Below, one piece after another: positions 44,759-55,646 of a stretch of DNA of 64,000 nt. The number at the start of each line of letters is the position of its first letter. The stretch's first letter is position 1. The notes under the pieces were generated by a model. It ran no database searches and had not been told where the DNA came from. It was given only the letters and a program-made list of their open reading frames with translations. Both the position numbers and the translations under genes were made by a program. Source of the stretch: Clostridiales bacterium (GTDB taxonomy: Bacteria; Bacillota; Clostridia; Oscillospirales; Ruminococcaceae); NCBI GenBank assembly GCA_003150405.1, contig QAMM01000001.1, forward strand, positions 62,001 to 126,000. The letters are read 5' to 3'.

Positions 44759-45709
44759 ATGGATACAGCTCAAATTGTTCTATACCAGGCGGTCGTCATG
44801 TTTCTCATGATTGTCGTCGGGTATATCTGCTACCGCATTCACATCATTTCACCCACCACTAACATTCAGCTCTCCAACCTGCTTTTGCTGGTGGTCAACC
44901 CCTGCATCATCTTCATTTCTTTTCAGGTGGATTTTGACGCACGGCTGGTCTCCGGCCTGCTCATTTCCATCGGCTTGTCGGTGCTCTCCATCGTCCTGAT
45001 GATGTTTTTGACCCGGGTCGTTCTTAAAAAGAAACCGGAAATGCAGTATAAGGTGGACCGCTTTGCCTGCATTTATACAAACTGCGGCTTCTTTGCCACC
45101 CCGCTTGTGTCCGCCATGTTTGGCAGCGAAGGGGTGCTGTTCATTACCGCCTACATTGCCACCTCAAATTTCTTCATGTGGACCCAGGGAGTTGGCGTTT
45201 ACACCGGCAAAATGAATGTCCGCCAGCTTGTCAACTGTCTCAAAGCGCCCACCATCATCGCCATTCTGCTGGGGGTCATCCTGTTTTTCTGTCACATCCG
45301 CATCCCGGATTTTGTCTACGACCCCATTCAGTTCATCGGCAGCATGAATTCGCCTCTTGCTATGATTGTCGCAGGCGCTTTCATCGCCCAGACCAACGTC
45401 GTCAAAGCGTTTGCCAAGTTGCGGCTCTATTATGTGAGCATCGTCCGCCTGTTCATGATCCCCCTTCTCTGCATCGTGGTGTTCGCGCTTCTCCCTTTAG
45501 AGGATACCGTCGCCCTCACGGTGCTAGTCGGGGCAGCAGCCCCTCCGGCCGTTTCCATCATGATGTTTGCCGCCAAGTACCAATGCGACGAACTCTACGC
45601 CGCCGAGCTTTTCAGTGTCAGCACCATCATCAGTATTCTCTCCATTCCCAGCATGTGCTTCCTTTACACCTGGCTTGACGGTTTTATCTCCATGTTCCTG
45701 CCATTTTAG
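44759..45709 (+). CDS. AEC-family (auxin efflux carrier-like) transporter
   Basis: This 316-residue membrane protein has about ten hydrophobic segments in two halves. It shows the typical LSNLLLLVVNPCIIFISFQ in the first half and FACIYTNCGFFATPLVSAMFG in helix 4, then SPLAMIVAGAFIAQ-like and AAAPPAVSIMMFAAKY sequences in the second half. AEC carriers export or import organic acids such as malate; the substrate here is not evident. GGAAG is a weak ribosome site. Confidence 0.9.
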   Translation: MDTAQIVLYQAVVMFLMIVVGYICYRIHIISPTTNIQLSNLLLLVVNPCIIFISFQVDFDARLVSGLLISIGLSVLSIVLMMFLTRVVLKKKPEMQYKVDRFACIYTNCGFFATPLVSAMFGSEGVLFITAYIATSNFFMWTQGVGVYTGKMNVRQLVNCLKAPTIIAILLGVILFFCHIRIPDFVYDPIQFIGSMNSPLAMIVAGAFIAQTNVVKAFAKLRLYYVSIVRLFMIPLLCIVVFALLPLEDTVALTVLVGAAAPPAVSIMMFAAKYQCDELYAAELFSVSTIISILSIPSMCFLYTWLDGFISMFLPF

Positions 45710-46169
45710 CAGCTGCTTTTTCAACAGTCCGCGGGCCGATTTCTCCATTCTCACCAGCGGAACATTAAAAACACACCGGCGTGTTGGCTGTTTTTTGACT
45801 GCACGGCCTTATCTTTCTGCATCGGAGCCATTCGGAAGCACCGGCATTCAAGGTATGACTGTTCATCCAGCCTATAAATTGCCCCATACAAGCAAACCGT
45901 CCGCCGTATCAGGATACGGCGGACGGTTTATTGGAAGCAGGCAAGTCGCATCTGCAGTCTGCGTCTGCACGGCGAAGCTCTTCTGGGGACGGCAGCGGCC
46001 GTCACTTCCTGCCGCTCACCCGCTGATTTTCCTGCTACATCTCATAGTATGCAGAATCCTCCAAAACGGCGACTCCGCCGGACAGCCCCTTTCCGCTCGC
46101 CTATACTGAAATCCCCCCTGGAAGCCGGAAAAAGACCAGCCAATTTTTTCAAGCATTCTGCCAAATCAA
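45710..46169. other. Gap; only a large perfect inverted repeat recognised
   Basis: No gene is seen. Between 45894 and 45929 a 17-base perfect inverted repeat (AAACCGTCCGCCGTATC and its complement, two bases between) forms a strong hairpin with almost no T-tract. It lies about 185 bases beyond the AEC stop and could be a late terminator. Confidence 0.55.
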
Positions 46170-46200
46170 AAAAAGCCAGCCGTTTGACGGCTGGCTTTTT
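46170..46200 (-). terminator. Terminator of the HtrA-like gene
   Basis: AAAAAGCCAGCCGT (46170-46183) pairs with ACGGCTGGCTTTTT (46187-46200); the minus-strand T-run has seven bases. Confidence 0.9.
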
Positions 46201-46207
46201 CTTTTGC

Positions 46208-47749
46208 TTATTCAATGACCTGTTCCGCAGTGGAATCCCCCCGGTCCTCCTGCAAGGTCAGCGTCACCTGGAAGCTGCGCCCATTGGTGCTGCTGGTGGC
46301 ACGGTAAACGTCAAAGGTAATGGTGTCTCCCGGCTTTTTGGTTTTGAGAATCGCTGAAAGATCGCTGAATTCCCTCATGTCAGCGCCGTCCGCTTTGGTA
46401 ATGATATCCCCCACCTGCAAGCCCTGCGCCACTGCGTCGGAGGTTTGCTCCAGCGAGAGGATGCGCAGCCCTTCCGGCAGATTGTACATTTTTGCGAGCA
46501 CTTCGTCGATAGCCGAAACCGTCACGCCGACTTTTACCCGGTTGGTGACATAGCCATTGGCAATCAGGTCATCAATGATCGGTTTCGCATCATTGATGGT
46601 GATGGAGAACCCAATCCCCTCAAATCCGGTCGCTACAATTTTGGAGGAATTGATGCCGATGACCTGCCCGTAAATGTTCACCAGTGCGCCGCCCGAGTTG
46701 CCCGGATTGATAGCCGCATCGGTCTGGATGCAGCGCAGGGTATAAACCGAATCGTTGCTGGTAGAAACCACACGGTTGGTCGCCGAGACAATGCCCTGGG
46801 TCACGCTGCCCGCATACTTGAGCCCGCCCGGGTTGCCAATGGCCACCACCGTCTCGCCGGTCACCAGCTTGTCGGAATCGCCGAACTGTGCTGGAGTCAG
46901 GTTTTCTTCTTCAATCTTAATAACCGCAAGGTCGGTTTTGGCGTCGGTGCCCACAACAGCCGCCTCATACTCGCTCCCGTTTTCCATGACCACCTTGACC
47001 GCGCTCGCTTCGTCAATGACGTGCGCATTGGTGATGATGTACCCATCCGAGGTCATAATAATGCCGGAGCCTTCACCTGCTGCTTTCAGGCCGCTTTCTT
47101 TGGTGTAGGTTACAATTCCCACTACAGAAGGCTTTACCTTGGCTGCAATCTGCGGAATGGTCAGCGGTCCTTCGGTTACCGGAACCTGGCTGTCCGCATC
47201 CGGCGTTTCGTTGAGAACAAGGCTCGGCCCGTTGCTGCTATTCTGGTAAGAGGAGAGCGAATCACTGCTCCCAGTGCCGTCCTGCACCGCAAGCCCGCTG
47301 TCTGCCGAATGGCTGTTCACCAGCACATAGGCAAACGCTCCCATTACCACCACCAGCACACAGCTCACCACAATGGCAAACACCTTTAACGCCCGGTATC
47401 CGCCTGGCTGATGTGGCTGCTTCGGCGCTTTGGGCGGTTTTGGCGTCTTTGAACGCCGTGAAGGCTGTTTTCCCAGGCTGGGGTCTACATCGTCCCAACG
47501 AAATGCCTTAACTCCCTCCGCTGAATTTGCCGCCGTCCCCTGCCACTCAATCCCAGAGCCCGTCTGGCCGCTGAAGGAATCAAGATCCTCATACTGTACT
47601 GTTTCCGTGCCTTGTTCCAAAGCCTCATGTCCCGCTGTTTCTCCTGCTGCAGCGCCATCTGCCTGTCCTTGTGCTTCCCAGTCGGTTGAAGAAGCCCCCT
47701 CCGGCTCCTGTCCGTCTCGTCCGTACTGATTGAATCCATTATACTCCAT
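46208..47749 (-). CDS. HtrA/DegP-like serine protease with PDZ domain
   Basis: This 513-residue protein has an acidic cytoplasmic region of about 115 residues, one membrane helix at about 121-143, a Ser-rich stalk, a trypsin-like domain and a PDZ domain. The triad is visible in TNAHVIDEAS (His), DAKTDLAVIKI (Asp) and NPGNSGGALVN (Ser). It degrades or refolds damaged exported proteins at the membrane surface. ATG 47749 is six bases after AGGTGG. It lies 76 bases downstream of a histidine kinase gene, an arrangement known from WalRK and CssRS regions. Confidence 0.94.
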   Translation of the reverse strand: MEYNGFNQYGRDGQEPEGASSTDWEAQGQADGAAAGETAGHEALEQGTETVQYEDLDSFSGQTGSGIEWQGTAANSAEGVKAFRWDDVDPSLGKQPSRRSKTPKPPKAPKQPHQPGGYRALKVFAIVVSCVLVVVMGAFAYVLVNSHSADSGLAVQDGTGSSDSLSSYQNSSNGPSLVLNETPDADSQVPVTEGPLTIPQIAAKVKPSVVGIVTYTKESGLKAAGEGSGIIMTSDGYIITNAHVIDEASAVKVVMENGSEYEAAVVGTDAKTDLAVIKIEEENLTPAQFGDSDKLVTGETVVAIGNPGGLKYAGSVTQGIVSATNRVVSTSNDSVYTLRCIQTDAAINPGNSGGALVNIYGQVIGINSSKIVATGFEGIGFSITINDAKPIIDDLIANGYVTNRVKVGVTVSAIDEVLAKMYNLPEGLRILSLEQTSDAVAQGLQVGDIITKADGADMREFSDLSAILKTKKPGDTITFDVYRATSSTNGRSFQVTLTLQEDRGDSTAEQVIE

Positions 47750-47825
47750 ACCCATCCACCTGTTCCATGTTTGCTGTCTCTTTCCTCAGTATGCCCCAAA
47801 AACCGCCGCCTTTTCAGCAAGTATG

Positions 47826-49319
47826 TCAGTTCGCACTTTTTTTCAGCGCTTTGGACATTTTGCCCGTCGGGACATAAAATTCAAATTCGGTGTATTCGCC
47901 TTCTACCGAGCGCACCACAATTTCGCCGCCGTGCAGCGCAACAATGGAGCGCACAATGTAAAGGCCAAGCCCTACGCCGTTGGTATCCAGACTGCGGGAT
48001 TTATCGCTCTTGTAAAAACGTTCAAACACATGCTGCACTTCGTCTTTGGAAAGACCTGCCCCGCTGTTCCGAATGCGGATATAGGTCCTCCCCGCCTCGC
48101 TCCGGAAGTGAAACGAAATGGTGCCGCCTTGGTTGACAAACTTAACCGCGTTTTCAATCAGGTTATAAACCACCTGGTGGATAAGGTCTTTATCCGCTTC
48201 AACAATTACCTTATCGCGATCCAACCCTTCAATATCCACCCGTTTTTGTTCAATGGCGGATTCAAAGCTGAACAGCGTCTGCAAAATTACGTCGAGCACA
48301 TCAAAATTTGCGGGATTTATCTTGACCTCACCCGATTCAATTTTCGACATATTGAGCATTGCGCGCACCAGCCGTGAAAGCCGCTTAACTTCATTGGAAA
48401 CGGTGGTCAGGTACTCACGCTCCTTTTCCTTGGGGATGGTCCCGTCGAGAATGCCGTCTACAAAACCGGAAATGGTCGTCATCGGGGTACGCAGCTCATG
48501 CGAAACATTGCCCACAAAACTGCGGCGGCTGGAATCCAGCACCGAGAGCGACTGCGCCATGTTGTTCAGCGCAAGCGCAAGCTGGGCAATTTCGTCCTCC
48601 CCCCGCACCTCTAGCCGTTCGGAAAAATCCCCGCTTCCAAACTTCTTGGCCGCAAAGGCCATCCGGCGCAATGGCTTGACCATTTGCAATGTCACAAAAT
48701 AAAAGACAATAAAAGAGAGGAAGATGACAAATACCGACGAAATGCAGAACATCTGGAGCACCTGCATCAAAAACTCGGTCATGGCGTTGGCCGGTGTCGA
48801 AAGGAACAAGTAACCCATCAGCCGCCCGTCCTCCAGCCGGATGGGCAGCGCATAGGTGTAATTCTGCGCGTCAAATATCCCGCCAAGGTCGCCTACGTCA
48901 AAATACTCGCCGCCATCCACCTTGTCCAGCACCTTCTGCGGAATGCTGTATCCGGTGTACGGCCCCACCTGAATGAGGGTCTGCTGGCTGGAATCCACCT
49001 CGCCGGATTCCAGGTACGGCGGTGAATAAATCACCTTACCGCTCGCATCTACCAAAAAAAGCTGCGCGTCAATGGCGTTCGCCAGAATGGCATAGGTGCG
49101 GTAGACACTGCTCTGCAGCGTCACCTGATTGTCGGTAATCGTATAGTTTTCCAACGTCAGCGTCACCGCGTTTTCGGTGTTCTGCTTGAGCATGTCATAT
49201 TTCTCGGTTTTAAAATACTGCGCCGCGACCAGCATCATAATGGCCCCCAACAGGGTCAGCGATATGATGATGACCGCCGCGCAAATTGCAAAATACTTGG
49301 TAAACAGGCTTTTATGCAT
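47826..49319 (-). CDS. Membrane sensor histidine kinase
   Basis: This 497-residue protein has a first membrane helix at about 10-33, an extracytoplasmic sensor region to about 165, a second helix, a HAMP domain (KPLRRMAFAAKKFGSGDFSE), a HisKA domain with the phospho-accepting His near 272 in FVGNVSHELRTPMTT, and a HATPase with NLIENAVKFVN and GVGLGLYIVRSI. ATG 49319 has GGAGGG upstream. The cognate regulator is the next gene upstream, 27 bases away. Confidence 0.95.
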   Translation of the reverse strand: MHKSLFTKYFAICAAVIIISLTLLGAIMMLVAAQYFKTEKYDMLKQNTENAVTLTLENYTITDNQVTLQSSVYRTYAILANAIDAQLFLVDASGKVIYSPPYLESGEVDSSQQTLIQVGPYTGYSIPQKVLDKVDGGEYFDVGDLGGIFDAQNYTYALPIRLEDGRLMGYLFLSTPANAMTEFLMQVLQMFCISSVFVIFLSFIVFYFVTLQMVKPLRRMAFAAKKFGSGDFSERLEVRGEDEIAQLALALNNMAQSLSVLDSSRRSFVGNVSHELRTPMTTISGFVDGILDGTIPKEKEREYLTTVSNEVKRLSRLVRAMLNMSKIESGEVKINPANFDVLDVILQTLFSFESAIEQKRVDIEGLDRDKVIVEADKDLIHQVVYNLIENAVKFVNQGGTISFHFRSEAGRTYIRIRNSGAGLSKDEVQHVFERFYKSDKSRSLDTNGVGLGLYIVRSIVALHGGEIVVRSVEGEYTEFEFYVPTGKMSKALKKSAN

Positions 49320-49346
49320 ACAGCCCTCCAACAATTATTGGGGCTG

Positions 49347-50039
49347 TTATTCCACAACCTCAAATTTATAGCCAACGCCCCATACCGTCTTGAGCGACCA
49401 TTTATCCGAAACGCCCTCCAGCTTTTCACGCAACCGTTTGACGTGAACGTCAATGGTTCTGGAATCACCGTAATATTCAAACCCCCAAACCTCGTCCAGA
49501 AGCTGATCGCGGGTGTAAACGCGGTTCGGGTTGGAGGCGAGGTGGAACAGCAGCTCCAGCTCTTTGGGCGGGGTGTCAATGACCTTGCCGTCCACCTTGA
49601 GTTCATACCGGGTCATGTCCACGCTGAGCTTGTCATAATGGACCTCCTTGCGCTCCACCGCAGGAGCGGAATTGCCAATACGGCGCATAACCGCCTTAAC
49701 CCGCGCAATGACCTCCTTGGTATCAAATGGTTTGACCACATAGTCGTCCGCGCCAAGCTCAAGCCCCAGTACCTTGTCAAAGGTTTCGCCCTTGGCCGTC
49801 AGCATAATAATCGGCACGTTTGAGGTCTTGCGGATTTCACGGCAGACCTGCCAGCCATCCAGCGTAGGCAGCATAATGTCAAGCAAAATCAAATCCGGCT
49901 TGAGGGAGTTGAACTTTGCAATGGCTTCCTCGCCCTCATTGGAGATAATAACGCTATACCCCTCTTTTTCCAGGTAGAGCCGCAGCAGCTCGCAGATGTT
50001 TTTATCGTCGTCCACGACCAGTATTTTCCCAATCGACAT
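49347..50039 (-). CDS. OmpR/PhoB-family response regulator
   Basis: This 230-residue protein has a receiver domain with acidic pocket DDD at 10-12, phospho-acceptor Asp54 (LILLDIMLP) and Lys in YVVKPF. It is followed by a winged-helix DNA-binding domain ending SRTIDVHVKRLREKLE and TVWGVGYKFE. ATG 50039 (MSIGKILVVDDD) follows GGGAGG. With the kinase and HtrA it forms a likely envelope-stress or wall-homeostasis operon. Confidence 0.95.
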   Translation of the reverse strand: MSIGKILVVDDDKNICELLRLYLEKEGYSVIISNEGEEAIAKFNSLKPDLILLDIMLPTLDGWQVCREIRKTSNVPIIMLTAKGETFDKVLGLELGADDYVVKPFDTKEVIARVKAVMRRIGNSAPAVERKEVHYDKLSVDMTRYELKVDGKVIDTPPKELELLFHLASNPNRVYTRDQLLDEVWGFEYYGDSRTIDVHVKRLREKLEGVSDKWSLKTVWGVGYKFEVVE

Positions 50040-50295
50040 ATTCTTCGTACCTCCCACTTTCTTGGTTCTCTTATGTATCCGGCCGCCGGCCGATCCGGAG
50101 CCATTTGCCCGCAACGGGCAGAATTGTCCAATTCTTACTGTTTTTATTATAACCTATCCATGCTGTGAAAAGTGAATAAACTCTAAATCTTTTGACAAGA
50201 GGATTTTAATTTGCACTGCTTCAGACGTACAGACCCCCTCTCAAAGAGCAAAATCCTAAAAGCATCTTGCTTTACACGCCAAGGCAGGTAACGCA
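50040..50295. other. Upstream region of the two-component operon
   Basis: No gene is seen. A minus-strand TATAAT about 110 bases before the response regulator is a candidate -10; the -35 is unclear. Confidence 0.4.
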
Positions 50296-50321
50296 AAGGG
50301 CCCTGCCTGCGCAGAGCCCTT
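50296..50321 (-). terminator. Weak terminator-like hairpin after the lipoprotein gene
   Basis: AAGGGC (50296-50301) pairs with GCCCTT (50316-50321); on the minus strand only TTTG follows. Confidence 0.45.
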
Positions 50322-50327
50322 GGTCAT

Positions 50328-50951
50328 TTATTCTTTTTCCAATTTCAGACGAAACACAAAATGGTATCCGCAAACCCGGTTATCCCACTCACAGGTTAAA
50401 ACAACACCGCGGAGCTGCTCTTCAGCGTCCGGCGGGAATGGGTGCAGGCCGTCGTCCAGCTTGTACAGGTGATACCGGAATTCCCCATCCGCGTCCGGTT
50501 CAAGTCCCTGTTTTTGCGTCCACTGCACCGTGCCGTCAATCTCAAAAGACGTACCGAACGCCATCCCTTCGTTCAGGACGGAATCCTCCACCATGATGCG
50601 GTTCGGCGCTTCGCCATAAAAGGTGATGTATAAATCCGTTTTTTCCGGCAGCACAGGATAATCCCGCTGTACAAGCTCCATAAACAAATCGCTCGGGGCA
50701 AATTCACGGGGCGTTTCTCCCGCTTCACACACCAGATAAGGCATATCCTGTCCGCTTGTACCCGAAAGGCTTTTCATGTCGGCGGAAATCGTGAGGTTTG
50801 GAAAGCCGTTTTCGTCCTGCTCCGGCTTTGATACAGGCACAATGCTTGCAGATTCATACGCCTGAGGCTGTCCCGGTTCCGAACAGGCCGCCAGGCAGCA
50901 CGCGCATAACAGGGCGACGAATAAAATCAACCATCTCTGTAAATTTTTCAT
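50328..50951 (-). CDS. Lipoprotein, unknown family
   Basis: This 207-residue protein is started at ATG 50951 (MKNLQRWLILFV) because this gives a proper signal peptide with lipobox CLAAC (Cys23). A longer frame from 51008 lacks it. The mature protein has ISADMKSLSGTSGQDMPYLV near residue 55 and a C-terminal Ig-like beta stretch ending HFVFRLKLEKE. It may respond to envelope signals together with the neighbouring HK/RR genes, but nothing in the sequence proves this. Confidence 0.72.
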   Translation of the reverse strand: MKNLQRWLILFVALLCACCLAACSEPGQPQAYESASIVPVSKPEQDENGFPNLTISADMKSLSGTSGQDMPYLVCEAGETPREFAPSDLFMELVQRDYPVLPEKTDLYITFYGEAPNRIMVEDSVLNEGMAFGTSFEIDGTVQWTQKQGLEPDADGEFRYHLYKLDDGLHPFPPDAEEQLRGVVLTCEWDNRVCGYHFVFRLKLEKE

Positions 50952-51210
50952 GCTCTTTTCCAATTTGCAATGCAGCCCTGTCCAGATTGCTGAATTCGTC
51001 CGGTACACAAGAATCTACAGCCCTCCTTTTGGCGGATGTTAATAGAATCATAGCATGTCGAACCATTCCTTTCAATATTGCATTTTAAAGGCATCCTCTG
51101 CCTGTGTTTTTTCTTGTTGTTCCCTGTTCTTTCCGACAAAATCATGCTATACTGTGGTTATACTATCCAAAACATTCCAGCTGTCATTCCGCAAAGGAGG
51201 AACCCCAATC

Positions 51211-52326
51211 ATGGATCAAGTACGCATCGGAATCGTCGGCATTGCCAATATGGGAATGCAGCACGCACGCTATATCGTCAATGGCGAGGTGGAAGGCGCC
51301 CGTCTCACCGCCGTCTGCGCCACAAAACAGAGTACGATTGACGCCGCAAAACAGGAACTTCCGGCCGGCATAGCCGGCTTTACCGATTACGACGCCTTCC
51401 TGCACAGCGGCCTGATTGACGCTGTGATGATTGTCACCCCCCACTACTCCCACCCGGAGCTCACCATCAAAGCGTTTGAAGCCGGGCTGCATGTGCTGGT
51501 GGAAAAGCCCGCCGGCGTTTATACCAAACAGGTTTACCCCATGAATGAGGCCGCTGAAAAGAGCGGTAAGGTGTATTCCATCATGTACCAGGAGCGCGCT
51601 AACCCAGTGTTTATTAAGCTGCATGAGATGATCAAAAACGGCAAGCTCGGCCGTATTCACCGTGTTATCTGGATTGAAACCACCTCCTACCGCAGCGACT
51701 GCTACTACACCAGCGCCCCGTGGCGCGGCACCTATGCCACCGACGGCGGCGGTGTCCTGCTCAATCAGGCCATCCATTCGCTGGACACCTGGCAGTGGCT
51801 GTTCGGCATGCCGCAGACGGTGCAGGCGTTCTGCGAATTCGGCAAATACCATCCCATTGAGGTGGAGGATGAAGCCGTCGCCTACCTGCGCTACGCGGAC
51901 GGCGCCATCGGCACCTTCATCGCCTCTACCGGTGACGCACCAGGCACCAAGCGGATTGAAATCACCTGTGACAGCGGCAAGGTCATCGTCGAAGGCCGCA
52001 AGCTCACCTTCTACCGTCTGGAGATGCCGGAACCGGAGTACAACAAGACCAATACCGAGCCGTTTGGCAGCCCGAAATCGGTCGTCACTACGGTGGAATA
52101 CCCGGAACGCAAAGGTTTCTCCCATCCGGACGTCACCCAAAACTTTGTGGACGCCATCCTTTATGGCGCCGAAAACAAATGGGACGGCTGTGACGGCATC
52201 AACAGCCTTGAGCTTGCCAACGCCATGGTTCTCTCCTCCTGGGAACAAAACCGCACCATAACCCTCCCTATAGACGCCGACCGCTATTATGAGCTGCTGG
52301 AGGAGAAAATCGATCAAGCCAAATAA
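51211..52326 (+). CDS. Gfo/Idh/MocA-family oxidoreductase
   Basis: This 371-residue protein has an N-terminal Rossmann fold (RIGIVGIANMGMQHARYI), the EKPAGVY motif near residue 98, and the C-terminal substrate domain with GTYATDGGGVLLNQAIHSLD, which carries the family His. It probably oxidises or reduces a sugar, cyclitol or related compound with NAD(P). ATG 51211 follows AAAGGAGGA; the earlier in-frame start at 51055 is not supported. It is monocistronic with a terminator at 52333. Confidence 0.93.
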   Translation: MDQVRIGIVGIANMGMQHARYIVNGEVEGARLTAVCATKQSTIDAAKQELPAGIAGFTDYDAFLHSGLIDAVMIVTPHYSHPELTIKAFEAGLHVLVEKPAGVYTKQVYPMNEAAEKSGKVYSIMYQERANPVFIKLHEMIKNGKLGRIHRVIWIETTSYRSDCYYTSAPWRGTYATDGGGVLLNQAIHSLDTWQWLFGMPQTVQAFCEFGKYHPIEVEDEAVAYLRYADGAIGTFIASTGDAPGTKRIEITCDSGKVIVEGRKLTFYRLEMPEPEYNKTNTEPFGSPKSVVTTVEYPERKGFSHPDVTQNFVDAILYGAENKWDGCDGINSLELANAMVLSSWEQNRTITLPIDADRYYELLEEKIDQAK

Positions 52327-52332
52327 ATTCCG

Positions 52333-52365
52333 AAAAGGCAGGGCCAATACAGCTCTGCCTTTTTT
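52333..52365 (+). terminator. Terminator of the oxidoreductase gene
   Basis: AAAAGGCAGGGC pairs with GCTCTGCCTTTT, ending in a six-T tract. Confidence 0.88.
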
Positions 52366-52477
52366 CATCTCTTGCTTCAAAACGGACTGAAGCGGTACAA
52401 TCCGGCTCCTGATACACGCTGAAATCTGCACAGCGGCATTTTTCCGCGCAGCCTTCTCAGCAGCTTTTCCTTGCCGC

Positions 52478-52509
52478 AAAAAAGCCCCGCAAAAACTGCG
52501 GGGCTTTTT
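52478..52509 (-). terminator. Terminator of groESL
   Basis: GCCCCGC (52484-52490) pairs with GCGGGGC (52498-52504), flanked by A and T runs; the minus-strand T-run has six bases. Confidence 0.9.
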
Positions 52510-52526
52510 CATAAATTCCGGGCCGA

Positions 52527-54179
<1,653 letters not shown>

Positions 54180-54195
54180 TTATGCTGTGTGTTTG

Positions 54196-54492
<297 letters not shown>

Positions 54493-54509
54493 CTAGATGA
54501 TGATAAATT

Positions 54510-54536
54510 TTAGCACTCACTCAAATGGAGTGCTAA
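54510..54536 (-). promoter_or_regulatory. CIRCE operator (HrcA binding site)
   Basis: TTAGCACTC (54510-54518), nine bases, GAGTGCTAA (54528-54536): an exact match to the CIRCE inverted repeat. HrcA, encoded elsewhere, represses groESL here until heat shock. Confidence 0.97.
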
Positions 54537-54545
54537 CTATTATCT

Positions 54546-54573
54546 ATTGTAATGCATTTTGCTTAAAAATCAA
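54546..54573 (-). promoter_or_regulatory. Promoter of groESL
   Basis: Minus strand TTGATT (54568-54573), 16 bases, TACAAT (54546-54551), with CIRCE right at the start of transcription. The rest of the gap to 54900 shows no gene. Confidence 0.75.
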
Positions 54574-54900
54574 GACGTGTCATATTTTTATAACAATTTT
54601 TGGGCATATTTCATATTTTTTATGAGTTATTTTTGTTTATTTATTCCAGTATCATTGGGTTGAAAATCCGCTTCTTTTGTCGCATTCTCAAACCGGTACG
54701 CGCAGGTGCAGAGGAATTCATCCTATTTTATCCCGCGGCAGCGGCGAAAACTGCCGATTTAAATTTTTGATGCACTAACTGCCATGACCAGACGGTGCAG
54801 GAACAGCTTTGTAAGCAGGCAGCGTCCATTGCTGTACAATCCATAAATCGAAACCGCTTCCTTGTACACTGTCCCAAAGCATTTTGTAAACAATAGCAGA

Positions 54901-54935
54901 AGTAAAACCGGCGCGCAAAGCGCACCGGTTTTACT
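54901..54935 (-). terminator. Terminator overlapping the metallophosphoesterase stop
   Basis: AGTAAAACCGG plus GCGC pairs with GCGC plus CCGGTTTTACT around AAA. The 3' arm contains the stop codon at 54931. Confidence 0.85.
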
Positions 54936-55620
54936 TCCGTTTAGCTTTTTTCTCCTCCACCGGCAAAACCTTTAAATAAACAGCGCGGTGGCGGTTGGTA
55001 ATCGCCTTGTCCAGGTGCAGCTTGCCAAAATACCACTGCCCGAACTCCACCGTCTTGCCTACCGCATCCAAAAAATTGTTGATACGCGAATTAACGTCCA
55101 TCGGCGGAAGATTGAGAAATTCCAGAATGTTGGTCGGGGCATCATGGCTGATGATAACATCCACCCGGTTCCCAACCGCCGCCAGCCGCTCCCAAGCTAA
55201 CGCCTCTTCCTCAGCGCTCGGCTGTTCCTCGGCCCACCAGAGGTTGTTGTCCTCCCGCAGCATCCCATCGGTGCTCTCGCCGCCGCCAAAAGCAAAGTAA
55301 TACTTGCCCTCTATCTCGTAAATTTCCCCGCGGCAAAGCATACGCAGGTTGCCGGAAATTCTCCGGACCCTGCCGCCGCACCATTCCTCCTCTGGATACT
55401 CCGCCAGCGCCTCGTAGTTGTCGTGGCAGCCAGTGACAAAAACCGTGTTGAATTTCTTTTTTCCTATCTTTTTTAACTGCTTTTTCTCTTTGTCCGTGTT
55501 TTCCCAAACGAAACCAAAATCCCCGCATACAATCAGGGTGTCTCCTTTTTTTAGCCGGCCGTACTCCGGCGCGCTGAATCGTTTGTATTCGCCGTGGAAA
55601 TCTCCGGTGACATAGACCAT
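54931..55620 (-). CDS. Metallophosphoesterase
   Basis: This 229-residue calcineurin-type phosphoesterase has the metal motifs YVTGDFHGEY (D-x-H), CGDFGFVWEN (GD), TGCHDN in place of the usual GNHD, and the His motifs ISHDAPTN and FGKLHLD in place of the usual GHTH. The Asn-to-Cys exchange in the third motif is a mild oddity, but the next Asn is kept. Its substrate could be a nucleotide, protein phosphate or other phosphoester. It lies 26 bases downstream of the metY-like gene on the same strand. Confidence 0.88.
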   Translation of the reverse strand: MVYVTGDFHGEYKRFSAPEYGRLKKGDTLIVCGDFGFVWENTDKEKKQLKKIGKKKFNTVFVTGCHDNYEALAEYPEEEWCGGRVRRISGNLRMLCRGEIYEIEGKYYFAFGGGESTDGMLREDNNLWWAEEQPSAEEEALAWERLAAVGNRVDVIISHDAPTNILEFLNLPPMDVNSRINNFLDAVGKTVEFGQWYFGKLHLDKAITNRHRAVYLKVLPVEEKKAKRK

Positions 55621-55646
55621 AATTTACGACCTCACTGACCCCTGCG

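Noticed and set aside
51184..52512. 442-codon minus-strand open frame
   Set aside because: Antisense to the Gfo/Idh/MocA gene, which has a clear ribosome site and family motifs.
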